64,000 nucleotides of DNA from Streptococcus viridans (GCF_900636365.1 NZ_LR134266.1:199501-263500), one strand, 5' to 3'; counted from the first letter of the stretch, positions 45,301 to 53,409 are shown. Made by a program: numbers and translations. The notes: generated from the letters alone by a model not told the origin.

Positions 45301-46838
45301 GTATCGACTATAAGACTAACTGGAAAGAAGCGCGTCACCTATCGATTCCTTTTGCCTTGTTAGATTTACCAGAAAAACAAGAGCAACGAGTCTTTGACTT
45401 CGATTTGGAAGAATACAGTCATTTTGCAATCTTAGGATCAGCAGGATTTGGTAAATCGACCGCCTTGCAAACTTTCGTTTTAAACATGGCAAGAATGAAT
45501 TCACCAGAGCAACTTCATTTCTATTTATTCGACTTTGGAACCAATGGGTTATTACCTTTAAAAAACTTGCCTCATGTGGCGGACATTGTAACTCTTCAAG
45601 AAGAGGAGAAACTTGTTAAGTTTATTAAGAGAATCAGACAAGAGCTTCAAACTCGAAAAGACTTACTATCAGAACATGGTGTAGCAAGCTTAGCACAGTA
45701 CGAAGCGAAATCAGGTAAGTTCTTACCGGTCATTTCTATTATTCTAGATTCCTTTGATTCGATTCAAGAAAGTAGTTTAAAAGATCCGATAGAATCTCTC
45801 GTGGCCCAAGTACTACGTGAAGGAGCTAGCTTAGGTATTTATATATCGATGACAGCTCTTCGAGCAAATAGCTTTAGACTAGCGATTAATAGTAACTTGC
45901 CTACCAGAATGGCATTATTCTTAGTAGAAGACAATGGGGTTCGTGAAGTTGTAGGACGAGAAGCATTAATTGCTCAAGAGATTATTGGTCGTGGTCAGAT
46001 TAAGACTGAAGAAGGAGTGCATGAGTTCCAAATTTATCTTCCAAGTGCAGGAGCCAATGATATTGAGCGTCTGACAGCTATGGAAGAAGAAATTAAGGCT
46101 ATGTCTGAGGAGTGGGATGGAGAAGTGCCATCCGCTATTCCAATGCTACCAAATGTTATCTACTTATCAGATTTCTACAAGAAGAAGGAAGTCCAAGAGA
46201 GTTTGGAGCAGCTACATCTTCCGTTAGCCTTGGATAAAGAGTCGACAAAAGTGGTCGCGTTTGAACCGAAGAAACACGGATATTTCTTGATTGCAGAGGA
46301 TACTTCTCAACAATCTGAATGTCTTACTCATACAATCTTAGAAGGATTTAAATATCTGGAAGATAAAGTGACCCGTGTTGTATTAAATGCGGGTGGGAAA
46401 TTTACAAATTCCCAAGAGAATATAGACGTGTTAGTTGAGGAGTCTGAATATGCAACCTTCCTGACAGAGCTTTCTACAGAAATTGATGAACGGCAGGCAA
46501 ATGGCTGGCAACAACCAACCTTTATCTATATTCCAGACGCTCATCTTTTAAATAACCATATCTTGACTTCGATTGAGTTATTTAAGAAGATGATTTCCCA
46601 AGGGCCTCGAAATGGAATTTATATTATTTTCCAAGGAATACAACGTTCTATTGAATCCGGATTTGATGAGTTCAATAAACGCTTAAGGACGAATATTCCT
46701 GCAGGTATATTCGGAACCCGTGTTACAGATCAAAACTTAGTAAATGTCAAAATCCGTATAGGGGAACCAATTGTTCCATTAGATGAAGCTTACTATTTCG
46801 AAGTCCGTGATATTAAGCATATTAAGTTGAATCAATAA
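42378..46838 (+). CDS. essC: T7SSb ATPase EssC
   Basis: 1486 residues, full length. N-terminal FHA-like domains (about 1-200), two membrane helices (about 232-275), and tandem FtsK/SpoIIIE ATPase domains. Walker A of the first is GTTGSGKS (669-676), that of the second GSAGFGKS (1020-1027); a third, degenerate ATPase domain fills the C-terminus. EssC is the motor and substrate receptor of T7SSb, and its C-terminal part determines which effectors are accepted. The effector operon follows 21 bp downstream, consistent with matched specificity. Confidence 0.96.
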   Translation: MKENKHSNQIFDSNREVPSNVFYDVFVFGCKFKHIGLSKSFNQIETEYGCISIDENNQLLFNGQAWSGDFLHNCVAYSLGELNPTYTNIPRNEFIISNLSSSAIKFATKAFIRFKPVSKEFHLLTVFSNGSHIYFNGEKVDTFDGLFRIGDRLVIDGVLIEKRPEQFKMIGLLQKFQLDSKLFIEETLIEEYPLDFPDYRRSPRIFLRPAEDRIRLNSPKNRKEKKRGEILRTIVPPLGMLVMTGAVTIISRRNPVMLLSMGGASLLTAAFSVSSYWTSKKETEKENKQQEENYQNYLVEKESELAKLAEKQKEALEYNYPSVSDLVSLIRSYRSRIYEKMPSHEDFLNVRLGIGDVKSSFHVDFSEREQTDEWEQFVKKEIVEKYKHISQGPIIISLRDQTLGLAGSLVYLNTAIQTILFQIAAMHSYHDVQFVSLLSDEDYKKSWDYWRWLPHFQLDNLNLRGLIHNEQTRDVVLNSFYQIIVKRRQMVRENASKSAKLNFSPHYVLTILDDSYLLGHGLNEFLAEDMTQYGVTVIWGKENLSMLPETATAVIEYQNNETGTLVNDNREYVNQLFVPNKWDKGINDAIHKLANLNHVEVEKNSIPEAISFLELYQAKTVNDLGISSRWSLADTSKTLAVPLGLRGKNDVVYLNLHERAHGPHGLVAGTTGSGKSEILQSYILSLAVNFAPEDVGFLPIDFKGGGMANLFAKLPHLMGAITNLDGAASARALKSIRAELQKRQREFGRFGVNHINAYTKLYKEGKRLAGSQDGKEYPTKPIPHLFLISDEFAELKQNEPEFMTELVSTARIGRSLGVHLILATQKPSGVVDDQIWSNSRFKLALKVADESDSKEIIKTPDAASIIQPGRAYLQVGNNEIYELFQSAWSGANYQPNSSNEKKVDERIWLINDLGQAELLSSDLSAGEDYQDISEDEQTELTAVIDEIAELAESNDAILPDKPWLPPLKSEIVTPSIDYKTNWKEARHLSIPFALLDLPEKQEQRVFDFDLEEYSHFAILGSAGFGKSTALQTFVLNMARMNSPEQLHFYLFDFGTNGLLPLKNLPHVADIVTLQEEEKLVKFIKRIRQELQTRKDLLSEHGVASLAQYEAKSGKFLPVISIILDSFDSIQESSLKDPIESLVAQVLREGASLGIYISMTALRANSFRLAINSNLPTRMALFLVEDNGVREVVGREALIAQEIIGRGQIKTEEGVHEFQIYLPSAGANDIERLTAMEEEIKAMSEEWDGEVPSAIPMLPNVIYLSDFYKKKEVQESLEQLHLPLALDKESTKVVAFEPKKHGYFLIAEDTSQQSECLTHTILEGFKYLEDKVTRVVLNAGGKFTNSQENIDVLVEESEYATFLTELSTEIDERQANGWQQPTFIYIPDAHLLNNHILTSIELFKKMISQGPRNGIYIIFQGIQRSIESGFDEFNKRLRTNIPAGIFGTRVTDQNLVNVKIRIGEPIVPLDEAYYFEVRDIKHIKLNQ

Positions 46839-46859
46839 AGAAAGTAGGGAGGAAATGAC

Positions 46860-47279
46860 ATGGCAAGTGATAAAGCCGAACGTAATGCATACAATCGTGC
46901 TCAAGGCGAGAAATGTCAAGCGCAAGCTCGGGAATATGATGCCAAGAGAGCAGCAAATGATGAAAAAATCAGGCGCTTGAATGAAGCCAAAACGAAACTT
47001 GTTGCTGCATTACAAGATTATAATACCTTCATGGATAATGTCGAAAAGATTGAATCTGAGATTTCAGATTCAAACTTTAAAGGTGTGATTCGGGATAATT
47101 TCAAAAAAGAAGTAGATGAAGTTGTTTTAGATATCAACTCAGACATCAATCACCACCAGAAGAATTTATCTACTCTATCTGGGAAAATTGCTAGTCTAGA
47201 AGCAGAAAATGGTAATTTGATTGAGTGGGCGAAAAATGCTTGGGATATGGCTGCGAACTTCTTTCAATCTTTGGTATAG
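46860..47279 (+). CDS. DUF5082-like (YwqH-type) LXG partner protein
   Basis: 139 residues, almost wholly helical and rich in Ala, Lys and Glu (MASDKAERNAYNRAQGEKCQ), no signal peptide. Small helical proteins of this sort stand first in LXG operons; the arrangement here matches ywqH-ywqI before the LXG gene ywqJ in Bacillus. Such partners bind the LXG domain and guide export. Ribosome site GGGAGG. The family call rests on shape and gene order. Confidence 0.7.
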   Translation: MASDKAERNAYNRAQGEKCQAQAREYDAKRAANDEKIRRLNEAKTKLVAALQDYNTFMDNVEKIESEISDSNFKGVIRDNFKKEVDEVVLDINSDINHHQKNLSTLSGKIASLEAENGNLIEWAKNAWDMAANFFQSLV

Positions 47280-47288
47280 GAGGCAAGT

Positions 47289-47591
47289 ATGGGAAGCACA
47301 GGAAGAATTGGAGTATCTCCTGAAGAATGGAATAGCGCAGTAAACAGTGCTGCAAGTAGTGTGGCAGGTGTATCAGGCGTCACAGTCCAAGAGTTGGAGA
47401 AGACGACACTAGCACGTTTTAAGGCCTTGATTGAAATGCAAAAGAAAGTTGAAGAGACTTTGACAAATTATAAAGGCTATAATGCAAAAAGCACCCAAAA
47501 AATGTTGGAAGTCGCACAGAAAATTGTTGATGAGGATGCTCAATATGGAGCAGACTTCGAAAAGAAGGCAGCAAATTTGAGGTTTAAATAA
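47289..47591 (+). CDS. DUF5344-like (YwqI-type) LXG partner protein
   Basis: 100 residues, helical, WXG100-like in size (MGSTGRIGVSPEEWNSAVNS). It resembles the YwqI/DUF5344 group, second gene of LXG operons, and probably forms a complex with the LXG domain together with the gene before it. Its TAA overlaps the next ATG by one base, showing tight coupling to the DUF4176-like gene. Confidence 0.7.
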   Translation: MGSTGRIGVSPEEWNSAVNSAASSVAGVSGVTVQELEKTTLARFKALIEMQKKVEETLTNYKGYNAKSTQKMLEVAQKIVDEDAQYGADFEKKAANLRFK

Positions 47592-48346
47592 TGGGACAAG
47601 AAGTTGTAGATAAAAATAAAATTTTTTATAGTATTCTTCACAATGATTCTCAAATAAAGTTTGAAGTGACAGACGACATATTGTTTCTAGGGAATTTTAT
47701 TGGGAGTCATCCTCAGATTCTCCGAGAAATCTACAAAAAATATCGGAAGCTAGAGTTAGAGTATCATCATAAACCAAAAATTGGAGCACCTATTGATGTC
47801 TATTTTGACTATGGAGAAGATGGTGGAGATCGAACAGTAACATTTAAGCGTCAACGAGTAACAGTAAAATTTTCTGAAGATGATTTTCTGATCTTTTTAG
47901 CAAAAGTTGATGCAGTATACTCGGAAATTTTGCCGATTGGTACTGTAGTTGAACTTGATGAAGAAATGATGCCACCGGTGATTAAAGAGCAAATTAAAAA
48001 CTCTGGTATTGCCGAGCTTGTCGTCATAACAGGACGTAAAGCGCCATTGCAAAAACCATTCGATCGTTATCTAGTTGATTATTACGCTTATCTGTGGCCA
48101 ATTGGTCAGTTGCCAGTCAGTGTACCAATAACAGTATCTAATATGATGATTAGTAAAGTAGTCCATATGGGATGGCAACATCCTTTGGATGAAACTTTCA
48201 GTATGGAAGTCTTGAGAGCAACTCAGCTAGCTAAGGAACAAAATTCTACTGCCTTTATGCCAATGGACGAAGGATTAGAATATTTCAAAACAAGAGCGAC
48301 AGACAGTCAAATACTAGATCTGTTTGGTGGAGAGGAGGAGAGTTAA
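47591..48346 (+). CDS. DUF4176-like protein of the LXG operon
   Basis: 251 residues, soluble. The middle contains LPIGTVVELDEEMMPPVIKE and a following ELVVITGRKAP segment, which resemble the DUF4176 family that recurs in streptococcal LXG loci. An N-terminal region of about 110 residues precedes it. Its role is not settled; an adaptor or chaperone for effector export is a common suggestion. One-base overlaps on both sides place it firmly inside the effector operon. Confidence 0.6.
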   Translation: MGQEVVDKNKIFYSILHNDSQIKFEVTDDILFLGNFIGSHPQILREIYKKYRKLELEYHHKPKIGAPIDVYFDYGEDGGDRTVTFKRQRVTVKFSEDDFLIFLAKVDAVYSEILPIGTVVELDEEMMPPVIKEQIKNSGIAELVVITGRKAPLQKPFDRYLVDYYAYLWPIGQLPVSVPITVSNMMISKVVHMGWQHPLDETFSMEVLRATQLAKEQNSTAFMPMDEGLEYFKTRATDSQILDLFGGEEES

Positions 48347-50901
48347 TGGGATTCCATGTCGAAATGGAGGAATTACTCAATCTGAAAAAAACCTATCTGG
48401 AATCTGCTGAAAAAGCTGAAGAACAGCTAAATGCAGCGAAAGATAAAATGAATGCCATTATTACAAGTAATTCCATGTATGGAGAAGTAGGGAAGGCAAT
48501 CAATAACGAGATTAATAATAGTCATAACGCTGTTATTGTAGGCTTAAAAACAGCCTATACATTAATGGATGCAGATTATACCCAGGCTCTAACTGCTTTC
48601 CGTGACGGAGTTGGTGAGACTTCAGAGACGGCTATCTTGGATGAAGAAGTCATGACTCAGACCAAGACGAAGATGACGGATGCCAATACTAAGCATTCGG
48701 ATTACGAAACGAATATTAGTCAGATCTACTCAAGTATTAATGATCTGATCAGTCTCAGTTCGCCATCTAGTAATGTTTCTAGCTCAATCACGAAGGCTAA
48801 TACAGTTTTATCTGATGCCATTACAAAGGTGAACGCTTTTGATAGTGATCAAACTGAACTAAATACAGAATCTCTCCTAACAGCTTTGCAGCAACAGATA
48901 GATGCTGGGAATGCAATTCAGGAGCTGTCCTACACTGATCCTCGATTTGTAGAAATTGTTTCCTATTCACAATTAGCTGAAGGAATCAAACAGGTTGATG
49001 ATCAGATTACTCAAGCGAAGAAGGAACAGGAAGAAGCTGCGAGAAAAGCAAAGGAAGAAGAAGAAGAGTGGAGAAAAAATCACCCCGCTCAAGCAATGAT
49101 TAAAGACGCAAGAAAGGGATTAGGTGATTGGTGGGATGGTGTTATAAATGCCACCAAAAATCTAGATATTCCAGTTGTTAGAGAGACTCTATTGTTTGCT
49201 GAAGGCTTCATTGGTGGTGCCTCTAGTTTGGTTGGTGATCTTGCTTACCTATATTTCGATGTTCAACAATTTACTATGGAACTTTTGTTTGTTGGAACTG
49301 AAAAACTGACAGGTCTTAATGTTGCTCCAGACTGGGTGGAGAAAGATGTTAACGGAGCATGGAATAATGTAGTTGCTCTTAAGGATGCATTTACGAATAC
49401 CTTTACTCTTGAAAATGGGCAAAAGGTACTCGATTACTCGTGGAAGTTAATGACTGATGAACGGACACGAGCAGAAGCTTGGAGAGATACAAAGAGAACA
49501 ACTGAAAAGCTGTGGAATGACTTTACTAAAGATGGATGGTATAATACAGGTGGAGTTGTTTTTGAAGTTGGTTCGTGGTTTGTAGGTGCCGGTGAAGTCA
49601 AAGCAGGTCTTACAGCAGCCAAGACTGCAAAAACGTTCGCAGAGGGCGCCCGTCTCTTTACTAGTACAGTCGGAAGACATGCTGTTAAAAATGCAGATGA
49701 TATGGCTCAAGGCTTGCTACACCTTGCAACACGTGGACCTGCTAAGACGAAGGCATTTGCGAAGAATATGATTAACGTCATCGCAGATTCTAAAACAACC
49801 TTTACTCGTTGGAGTGATGAGCTTGGAGAAGGAATTAGCAAGTTAAAATCTGTTGCAGGCAAGTGGGGAGATAACTTAGCTGCAAGATCTCCAGAGTTTA
49901 ATACCTTCCGTGAAAACTTCCGAAATGCCTTATCTAATTTTGGAGATAATATGGCCTATGCCGGGGCAAACTATAGTGATAATATCAACCGCAGTGGTGC
50001 TCGAGTCTATAACATGGCCGATGATGCAATGAGAAATACCCGCAAAGCGACGACGGGGTTTAGCCATGAAGCTACAGAACAACTGGCTAAGCATGGCGAT
50101 GAAGTTGCTAAGTATGGTGATAATGTTTCTAAAACTTTGCAGGAAAGTACTGAACAAGTTGGTAAGAAAGCAAGCCGAGAGGTTGGACAAGAAGCTACAG
50201 AGCAATTGGCTAAACATGGCGATGAAGTGTCCAAAGGTTTGAAAGAGACTGCAGAACAAGCTGGTAAGAAAGTTGGCCAAGAGTTTAGTCAAGAAACAAG
50301 TGAGCAATTGGTTAAGCATAGTGATGATGTCGCTAAAGGCTTAGAAGAGACTGCAGAGACAGGAAAACGAGCAGCCAATAATTTTGCTGATGATATTGGG
50401 GAAGAAATTCCTCGCTTGGATGAGGTTTCTGTCGAATTTAAGTATAAAGATAAATTTGATGAAACTGAATTTTCTCGTCAATTAAAAGGTCAACAAGATG
50501 GGTTGAATGATTTGACAGTTCAAGAATACTTTGATAATCGTGAGCGCTACTTGAAGGAAGGCCGTTCTAAAGAGGGCAGTAAGGCTCAGAAAGCAGCGAG
50601 AAAAGAAGCGCTAGAAGATAAGATTCGAGAACTTATGTTGTCTGGTGATACTCCAGATGTTGCAGAAAAGAAAGCTAAGGAATGGATGAAGGAGCAGGCA
50701 GCTCTTCATGATCCTGACCAAATTGCCGGTGGAGATCCAACAAAAATTAGAGGTGTGGGTGACCGTCGTGTCAATTCTTCACTGGGCTCTCAGTGGAAAA
50801 CACGGATTGATGATATGGATGAACAAATCCGGAAACTGGCTGCAGGTCTCTCTCCGGAAGAACTTAAGACTACTTATCTTAATATTAACCTAAGTTATTA
50901 A
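48346..50901 (+). CDS. LXG-domain T7SS effector with Ntox15/Tde1-like DNase domain
   Basis: 851 residues. N-terminal LXG domain (about 1-210, MGFHVEMEELLNLKKTYLES) for T7SSb export; a Lys/Glu-rich hinge (about 225-250); a hydrophobic stretch (about 285-325); a linker with three imperfect repeats of ATEQLAKHGDEV (about 575-680); and a C-terminal toxin domain (about 690-851). The toxin part has ALHDPDQIAGGDPTKIRGVG, an HxxD motif (His788, Asp791) followed by a GG, as in Ntox15 nucleases such as Agrobacterium Tde1. The Tdi1-type immunity gene 16 bp downstream supports this. Likely an interbacterial DNase; activity not shown. Confidence 0.82.
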   Translation: MGFHVEMEELLNLKKTYLESAEKAEEQLNAAKDKMNAIITSNSMYGEVGKAINNEINNSHNAVIVGLKTAYTLMDADYTQALTAFRDGVGETSETAILDEEVMTQTKTKMTDANTKHSDYETNISQIYSSINDLISLSSPSSNVSSSITKANTVLSDAITKVNAFDSDQTELNTESLLTALQQQIDAGNAIQELSYTDPRFVEIVSYSQLAEGIKQVDDQITQAKKEQEEAARKAKEEEEEWRKNHPAQAMIKDARKGLGDWWDGVINATKNLDIPVVRETLLFAEGFIGGASSLVGDLAYLYFDVQQFTMELLFVGTEKLTGLNVAPDWVEKDVNGAWNNVVALKDAFTNTFTLENGQKVLDYSWKLMTDERTRAEAWRDTKRTTEKLWNDFTKDGWYNTGGVVFEVGSWFVGAGEVKAGLTAAKTAKTFAEGARLFTSTVGRHAVKNADDMAQGLLHLATRGPAKTKAFAKNMINVIADSKTTFTRWSDELGEGISKLKSVAGKWGDNLAARSPEFNTFRENFRNALSNFGDNMAYAGANYSDNINRSGARVYNMADDAMRNTRKATTGFSHEATEQLAKHGDEVAKYGDNVSKTLQESTEQVGKKASREVGQEATEQLAKHGDEVSKGLKETAEQAGKKVGQEFSQETSEQLVKHSDDVAKGLEETAETGKRAANNFADDIGEEIPRLDEVSVEFKYKDKFDETEFSRQLKGQQDGLNDLTVQEYFDNRERYLKEGRSKEGSKAQKAARKEALEDKIRELMLSGDTPDVAEKKAKEWMKEQAALHDPDQIAGGDPTKIRGVGDRRVNSSLGSQWKTRIDDMDEQIRKLAAGLSPEELKTTYLNINLSY
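50068..50385 (+). repeat. Three imperfect repeats within the toxin linker
   Basis: Units beginning EATEQLAKHGDEVAK, EATEQLAKHGDEVSK and ETSEQLVKHSDDVAK, about 34-41 residues apart, each followed by a helical Thr/Glu/Gln-rich and Lys/Gly segment. They lie between the LXG part and the nuclease domain, and probably form a flexible helical spacer. Confidence 0.8.
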
Positions 50902-50917
50902 CTAGAAAGAGGAAAAT

Positions 50918-51457
50918 ATGTTAGACAACTTTATCAAAGTGGCAGATATGCCCCAAGAAGTGATTGAAAAATACAAGGACCAAGTCCCTGCTGAGTTAGT
51001 TCAGATTTGGCAAGAGGATGGTCTTGGAACCTTTTTAGATGGTTATCTAAAAGTCATCAATCCAGATGATTATCTTGAGCTTCTCCAAGATAGTTATTTC
51101 AGAGGAGATGTCGCTTTTCCTATGTTCGTAACAGCGTTTGGAGATATTGTTACTTGGGAAAAGAACGCCTATGTGGGAATTGTCCAATATAATATTCAGG
51201 ATTTGGATATTATTTGTAAGGGGATGGATTTATTCGTTCAATATTTAGATAACGAATATATTACAAAAAAATTTGAACTTGATTTATACAGACAAGCTGT
51301 GTCAAAACATGGTGCTCTGTCTTATAACCAATGTTTCGGTTTTGTCCCGCTCCTAGCATTAGGAGGCTTTAAAGATGTGGATCATATGGATAAAGTTAAA
51401 GTCCTGGAGCACATTTACCTCATGTACCAACTCACAGGCGGAGTGTTTGACGATTGA
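50918..51457 (+). CDS. Cognate immunity protein, GAD-like/DUF1851 (Tdi1 type)
   Basis: 179 residues. Same two-part layout as the orphan at 29704: GAD-like N-terminus (MLDNFIKVADMPQEVIEKYK) and DUF1851-like C-terminus. Directly behind the LXG/Ntox15 toxin, 16 bp gap, with ribosome site AGAAAGAGGA, so it should neutralise that toxin in the cytoplasm. Residues about 98-145 (ICKGMDLFVQYLDNEYITKK) are quite unlike the orphan, while both ends are nearly the same; the middle is the likely specificity region. Confidence 0.82.
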   Translation: MLDNFIKVADMPQEVIEKYKDQVPAELVQIWQEDGLGTFLDGYLKVINPDDYLELLQDSYFRGDVAFPMFVTAFGDIVTWEKNAYVGIVQYNIQDLDIICKGMDLFVQYLDNEYITKKFELDLYRQAVSKHGALSYNQCFGFVPLLALGGFKDVDHMDKVKVLEHIYLMYQLTGGVFDD

Positions 51458-51462
51458 TAAAA

Positions 51463-51488
51463 AAGAACCACCCTCGCGGTGGTTTTTT
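51463..51488 (+). terminator. Terminator of the effector operon
   Basis: AGAACCACC and GGTGGTTTT close a hairpin around CTCGC, followed by Ts; a second hairpin (GAGTCT..AGACTC) lies at about 51518-51537. Same pair as after the orphan immunity gene at 29704. Confidence 0.8.
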
Positions 51489-51560
51489 CGATGAAAACGA
51501 GTGTTAGATAAATAGTGAGTCTTTGGATGAGACTCGCTTATTTTGTTAATGTAAAATTTT

Positions 51561-51776
51561 TTGGTACAAATTTTGGTACAAAAAACAAAATGACAAACAA
51601 AAAAGCCTGATATATCAGGCTTCCTGTTGATTTATTGGATGCCCCCTGCATGGATTTGGAAAGGATTTTCATATTGAGAGTAATTAAAAATATTGAAATA
51701 TAAGTGATTTTAGGGAAGTACTTTTAGGTATTTCCAATGTCATGATTTAAAAATGGGGCAAAAGTGGGGCAAAAAC
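51561..51776. mobile_element. att-like junction repeat, unit 6
   Basis: Two GGTACAAA copies, palindrome AGCCTGATATATCAGGCT, core with a small insertion (TTTATTGGATGCCCCCTGCA, 51631-51650), then the arm to TGGGGCAAAAGTGGGGCAAA (51754-51773). It is followed by about 115 bp carrying a promoter-like TATACT and an SD (TCGGAGGA) without a gene, so an immunity-type gene was lost here. Confidence 0.7.
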
Positions 51777-51950
51777 GAATGACTCTCATTTGGTTTGAAA
51801 ACCTATAATATCTAATGATTATGCTATACTAGAAATATAGTGTTGTTATCAATAAATATCAGTGCGAGACTAATCGGAGGATAAAACGGAAAAACAAATT
51901 AATGAAAAAAAAAGCCTTGGTTCCCAAAGCTTTTTAATGTTATAAACTCA

Positions 51951-53096
51951 TTAAAATATCCCCCAGTTAGATTTGGAATATTTTTTATTCTGTGTCATAT
52001 AAAAATAAATAAAATGAATGGCTATAGCTAGAGCTAAAATGGTTGTTATACTCACTACTATTATAGGATTAGAAGCAAAGATTAAAGAGAGAATCAAGGC
52101 AGCCAGATAGAGTGTCGCTTGGACACAGTAGTAACTTTTCGAATAGCGAAGATAGTGTTTGTTACAGGGCCCATTTACTAGGACAGCAACTTGGAAGAGG
52201 CCAAATCCGATATAAGAGAAGATGGTTGCAAAGAGACGATTAGCTTCAGGATTCTGAAGAAAACTCATCGATACAGTCATCATAATAAGTCCAATGAAAA
52301 TAGGATAGTGACTGTAAATTAGAAATAGTCCCTTTTGATTAGATTTTTCATCAATAGCATGGTCGAATTGACCAAAATAAAACATGAACAGAGAAAGCAT
52401 AATAATGAAATAAAGAACCGAATAAATCGAGAAATTCTCGATTGTAAAGAAGTTAGCTAGCCCCATAATCATCTCTCCAAACGTAATAATGACAAGAAGG
52501 GAGATGCGCTCGATTAAATGGGGGAGATTTACCTGGTAATGCTTATCTTTACTAAGCAAGATAATTGGCATAATAAATGTTAGCAGAATACTAGCAAATA
52601 AGACAGAGACTCCAACGTAAATAGGAAGAAGAGCTGCTAGATAGACTCCTAAACTTCCTAGACCTGTTATCCATAGAAAACCTTTGATACTTTCCCGTTC
52701 AACATTATCGGTTGATTTTCTAAAAAATTCAACCAAATATTGTAAAAATAAGGTAAAGGTTAATGTACCAACAGCCCAACAAAGATAATGAAAATATTGT
52801 TGCCAATCAGGTCCAATCATATTGGCTATAAAGAGTAAAAGTCCCATTTTGATAAACATGATTACCATGTTAAATAAAGAGTTCTTTCCATAGCGATTGG
52901 TATAAACGGTTTGAATCATCCATGAATCAGTGAGAATCAAGACAGCCATGAAAAAATCAAGGAAAGAATTCCAAGTCAAAATACCGTTATGAAGATGCTC
53001 AATTAAAGTAGTTGCTTTTGAAATTGAAAAAACAAAAACTAGGTCATAAAAAAGTTCTGAAAATTCTACACGTTTATGTTTAATAAGAGTTGTCAT
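51951..53096 (-). CDS. LtrA-family membrane protein, copy 2
   Basis: 381 residues, about ten membrane helices. Differs from copy 1 (30751-31896) at about 12 positions, among them A24S, V54I and I64V, and a cluster around residues 275-305. Both copies are intact, so they are either recently duplicated or kept alike by gene conversion. It belongs to the right-hand copy of the duplicated block that flanks the T7SS region. Confidence 0.87.
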   Translation of the reverse strand: MTTLIKHKRVEFSELFYDLVFVFSISKATTLIEHLHNGILTWNSFLDFFMAVLILTDSWMIQTVYTNRYGKNSLFNMVIMFIKMGLLLFIANMIGPDWQQYFHYLCWAVGTLTFTLFLQYLVEFFRKSTDNVERESIKGFLWITGLGSLGVYLAALLPIYVGVSVLFASILLTFIMPIILLSKDKHYQVNLPHLIERISLLVIITFGEMIMGLANFFTIENFSIYSVLYFIIMLSLFMFYFGQFDHAIDEKSNQKGLFLIYSHYPIFIGLIMMTVSMSFLQNPEANRLFATIFSYIGFGLFQVAVLVNGPCNKHYLRYSKSYYCVQATLYLAALILSLIFASNPIIVVSITTILALAIAIHFIYFYMTQNKKYSKSNWGIF

Positions 53097-53202
53097 CTTA
53101 AGTCCTTTCTATTCTAGAAGTACAATTTATTATAACAGAAAATGGTAATGAGAGAAAAGGAGATGCTTAAATAACTTCATGTGACGCGAATTGTCAAAAC
53201 CT

Positions 53203-53256
53203 TGGAGCACATTTACCTCATGTACCAACTCACAGGCAGAGTGTTTGATGATTGGT
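53203..53256 (+). pseudogene. 3' fragment of a Tdi1-type immunity gene
   Basis: About 17 codons (LEHIYLMYQLTGRVFDDW) match the C-terminus of the immunity genes at 29704 and 50918. It begins abruptly after the sequence upstream of LtrA copy 2 (GCGAATTGTCAAAACCTTG), so it marks another recombination joint. Confidence 0.8.
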
Positions 53257-53375
53257 AATAAAGAATGGGTAATGAAAAAATTATCGAAATGGATAGGGAA
53301 TATCCCTTTTTATTTTGCTTTAAATCAGATTTTTGGATGGAATAGTAGATGATAAGACAAAATATCTTTGAAGAT

Positions 53376-53409
53376 ACAAAAAGACAAACGCCAAAAATGA
53401 CGTTTGTCT
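53376..53409 (-). terminator. Terminator of the YeiH-like gene
   Basis: On the minus strand GACAAACG and CGTTTGTC (53401-53408 with 53383-53390) form a stem with a 10-base loop, followed by a T-run. It lies about 35 bp past the stop of the gene at 53444. Confidence 0.75.
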
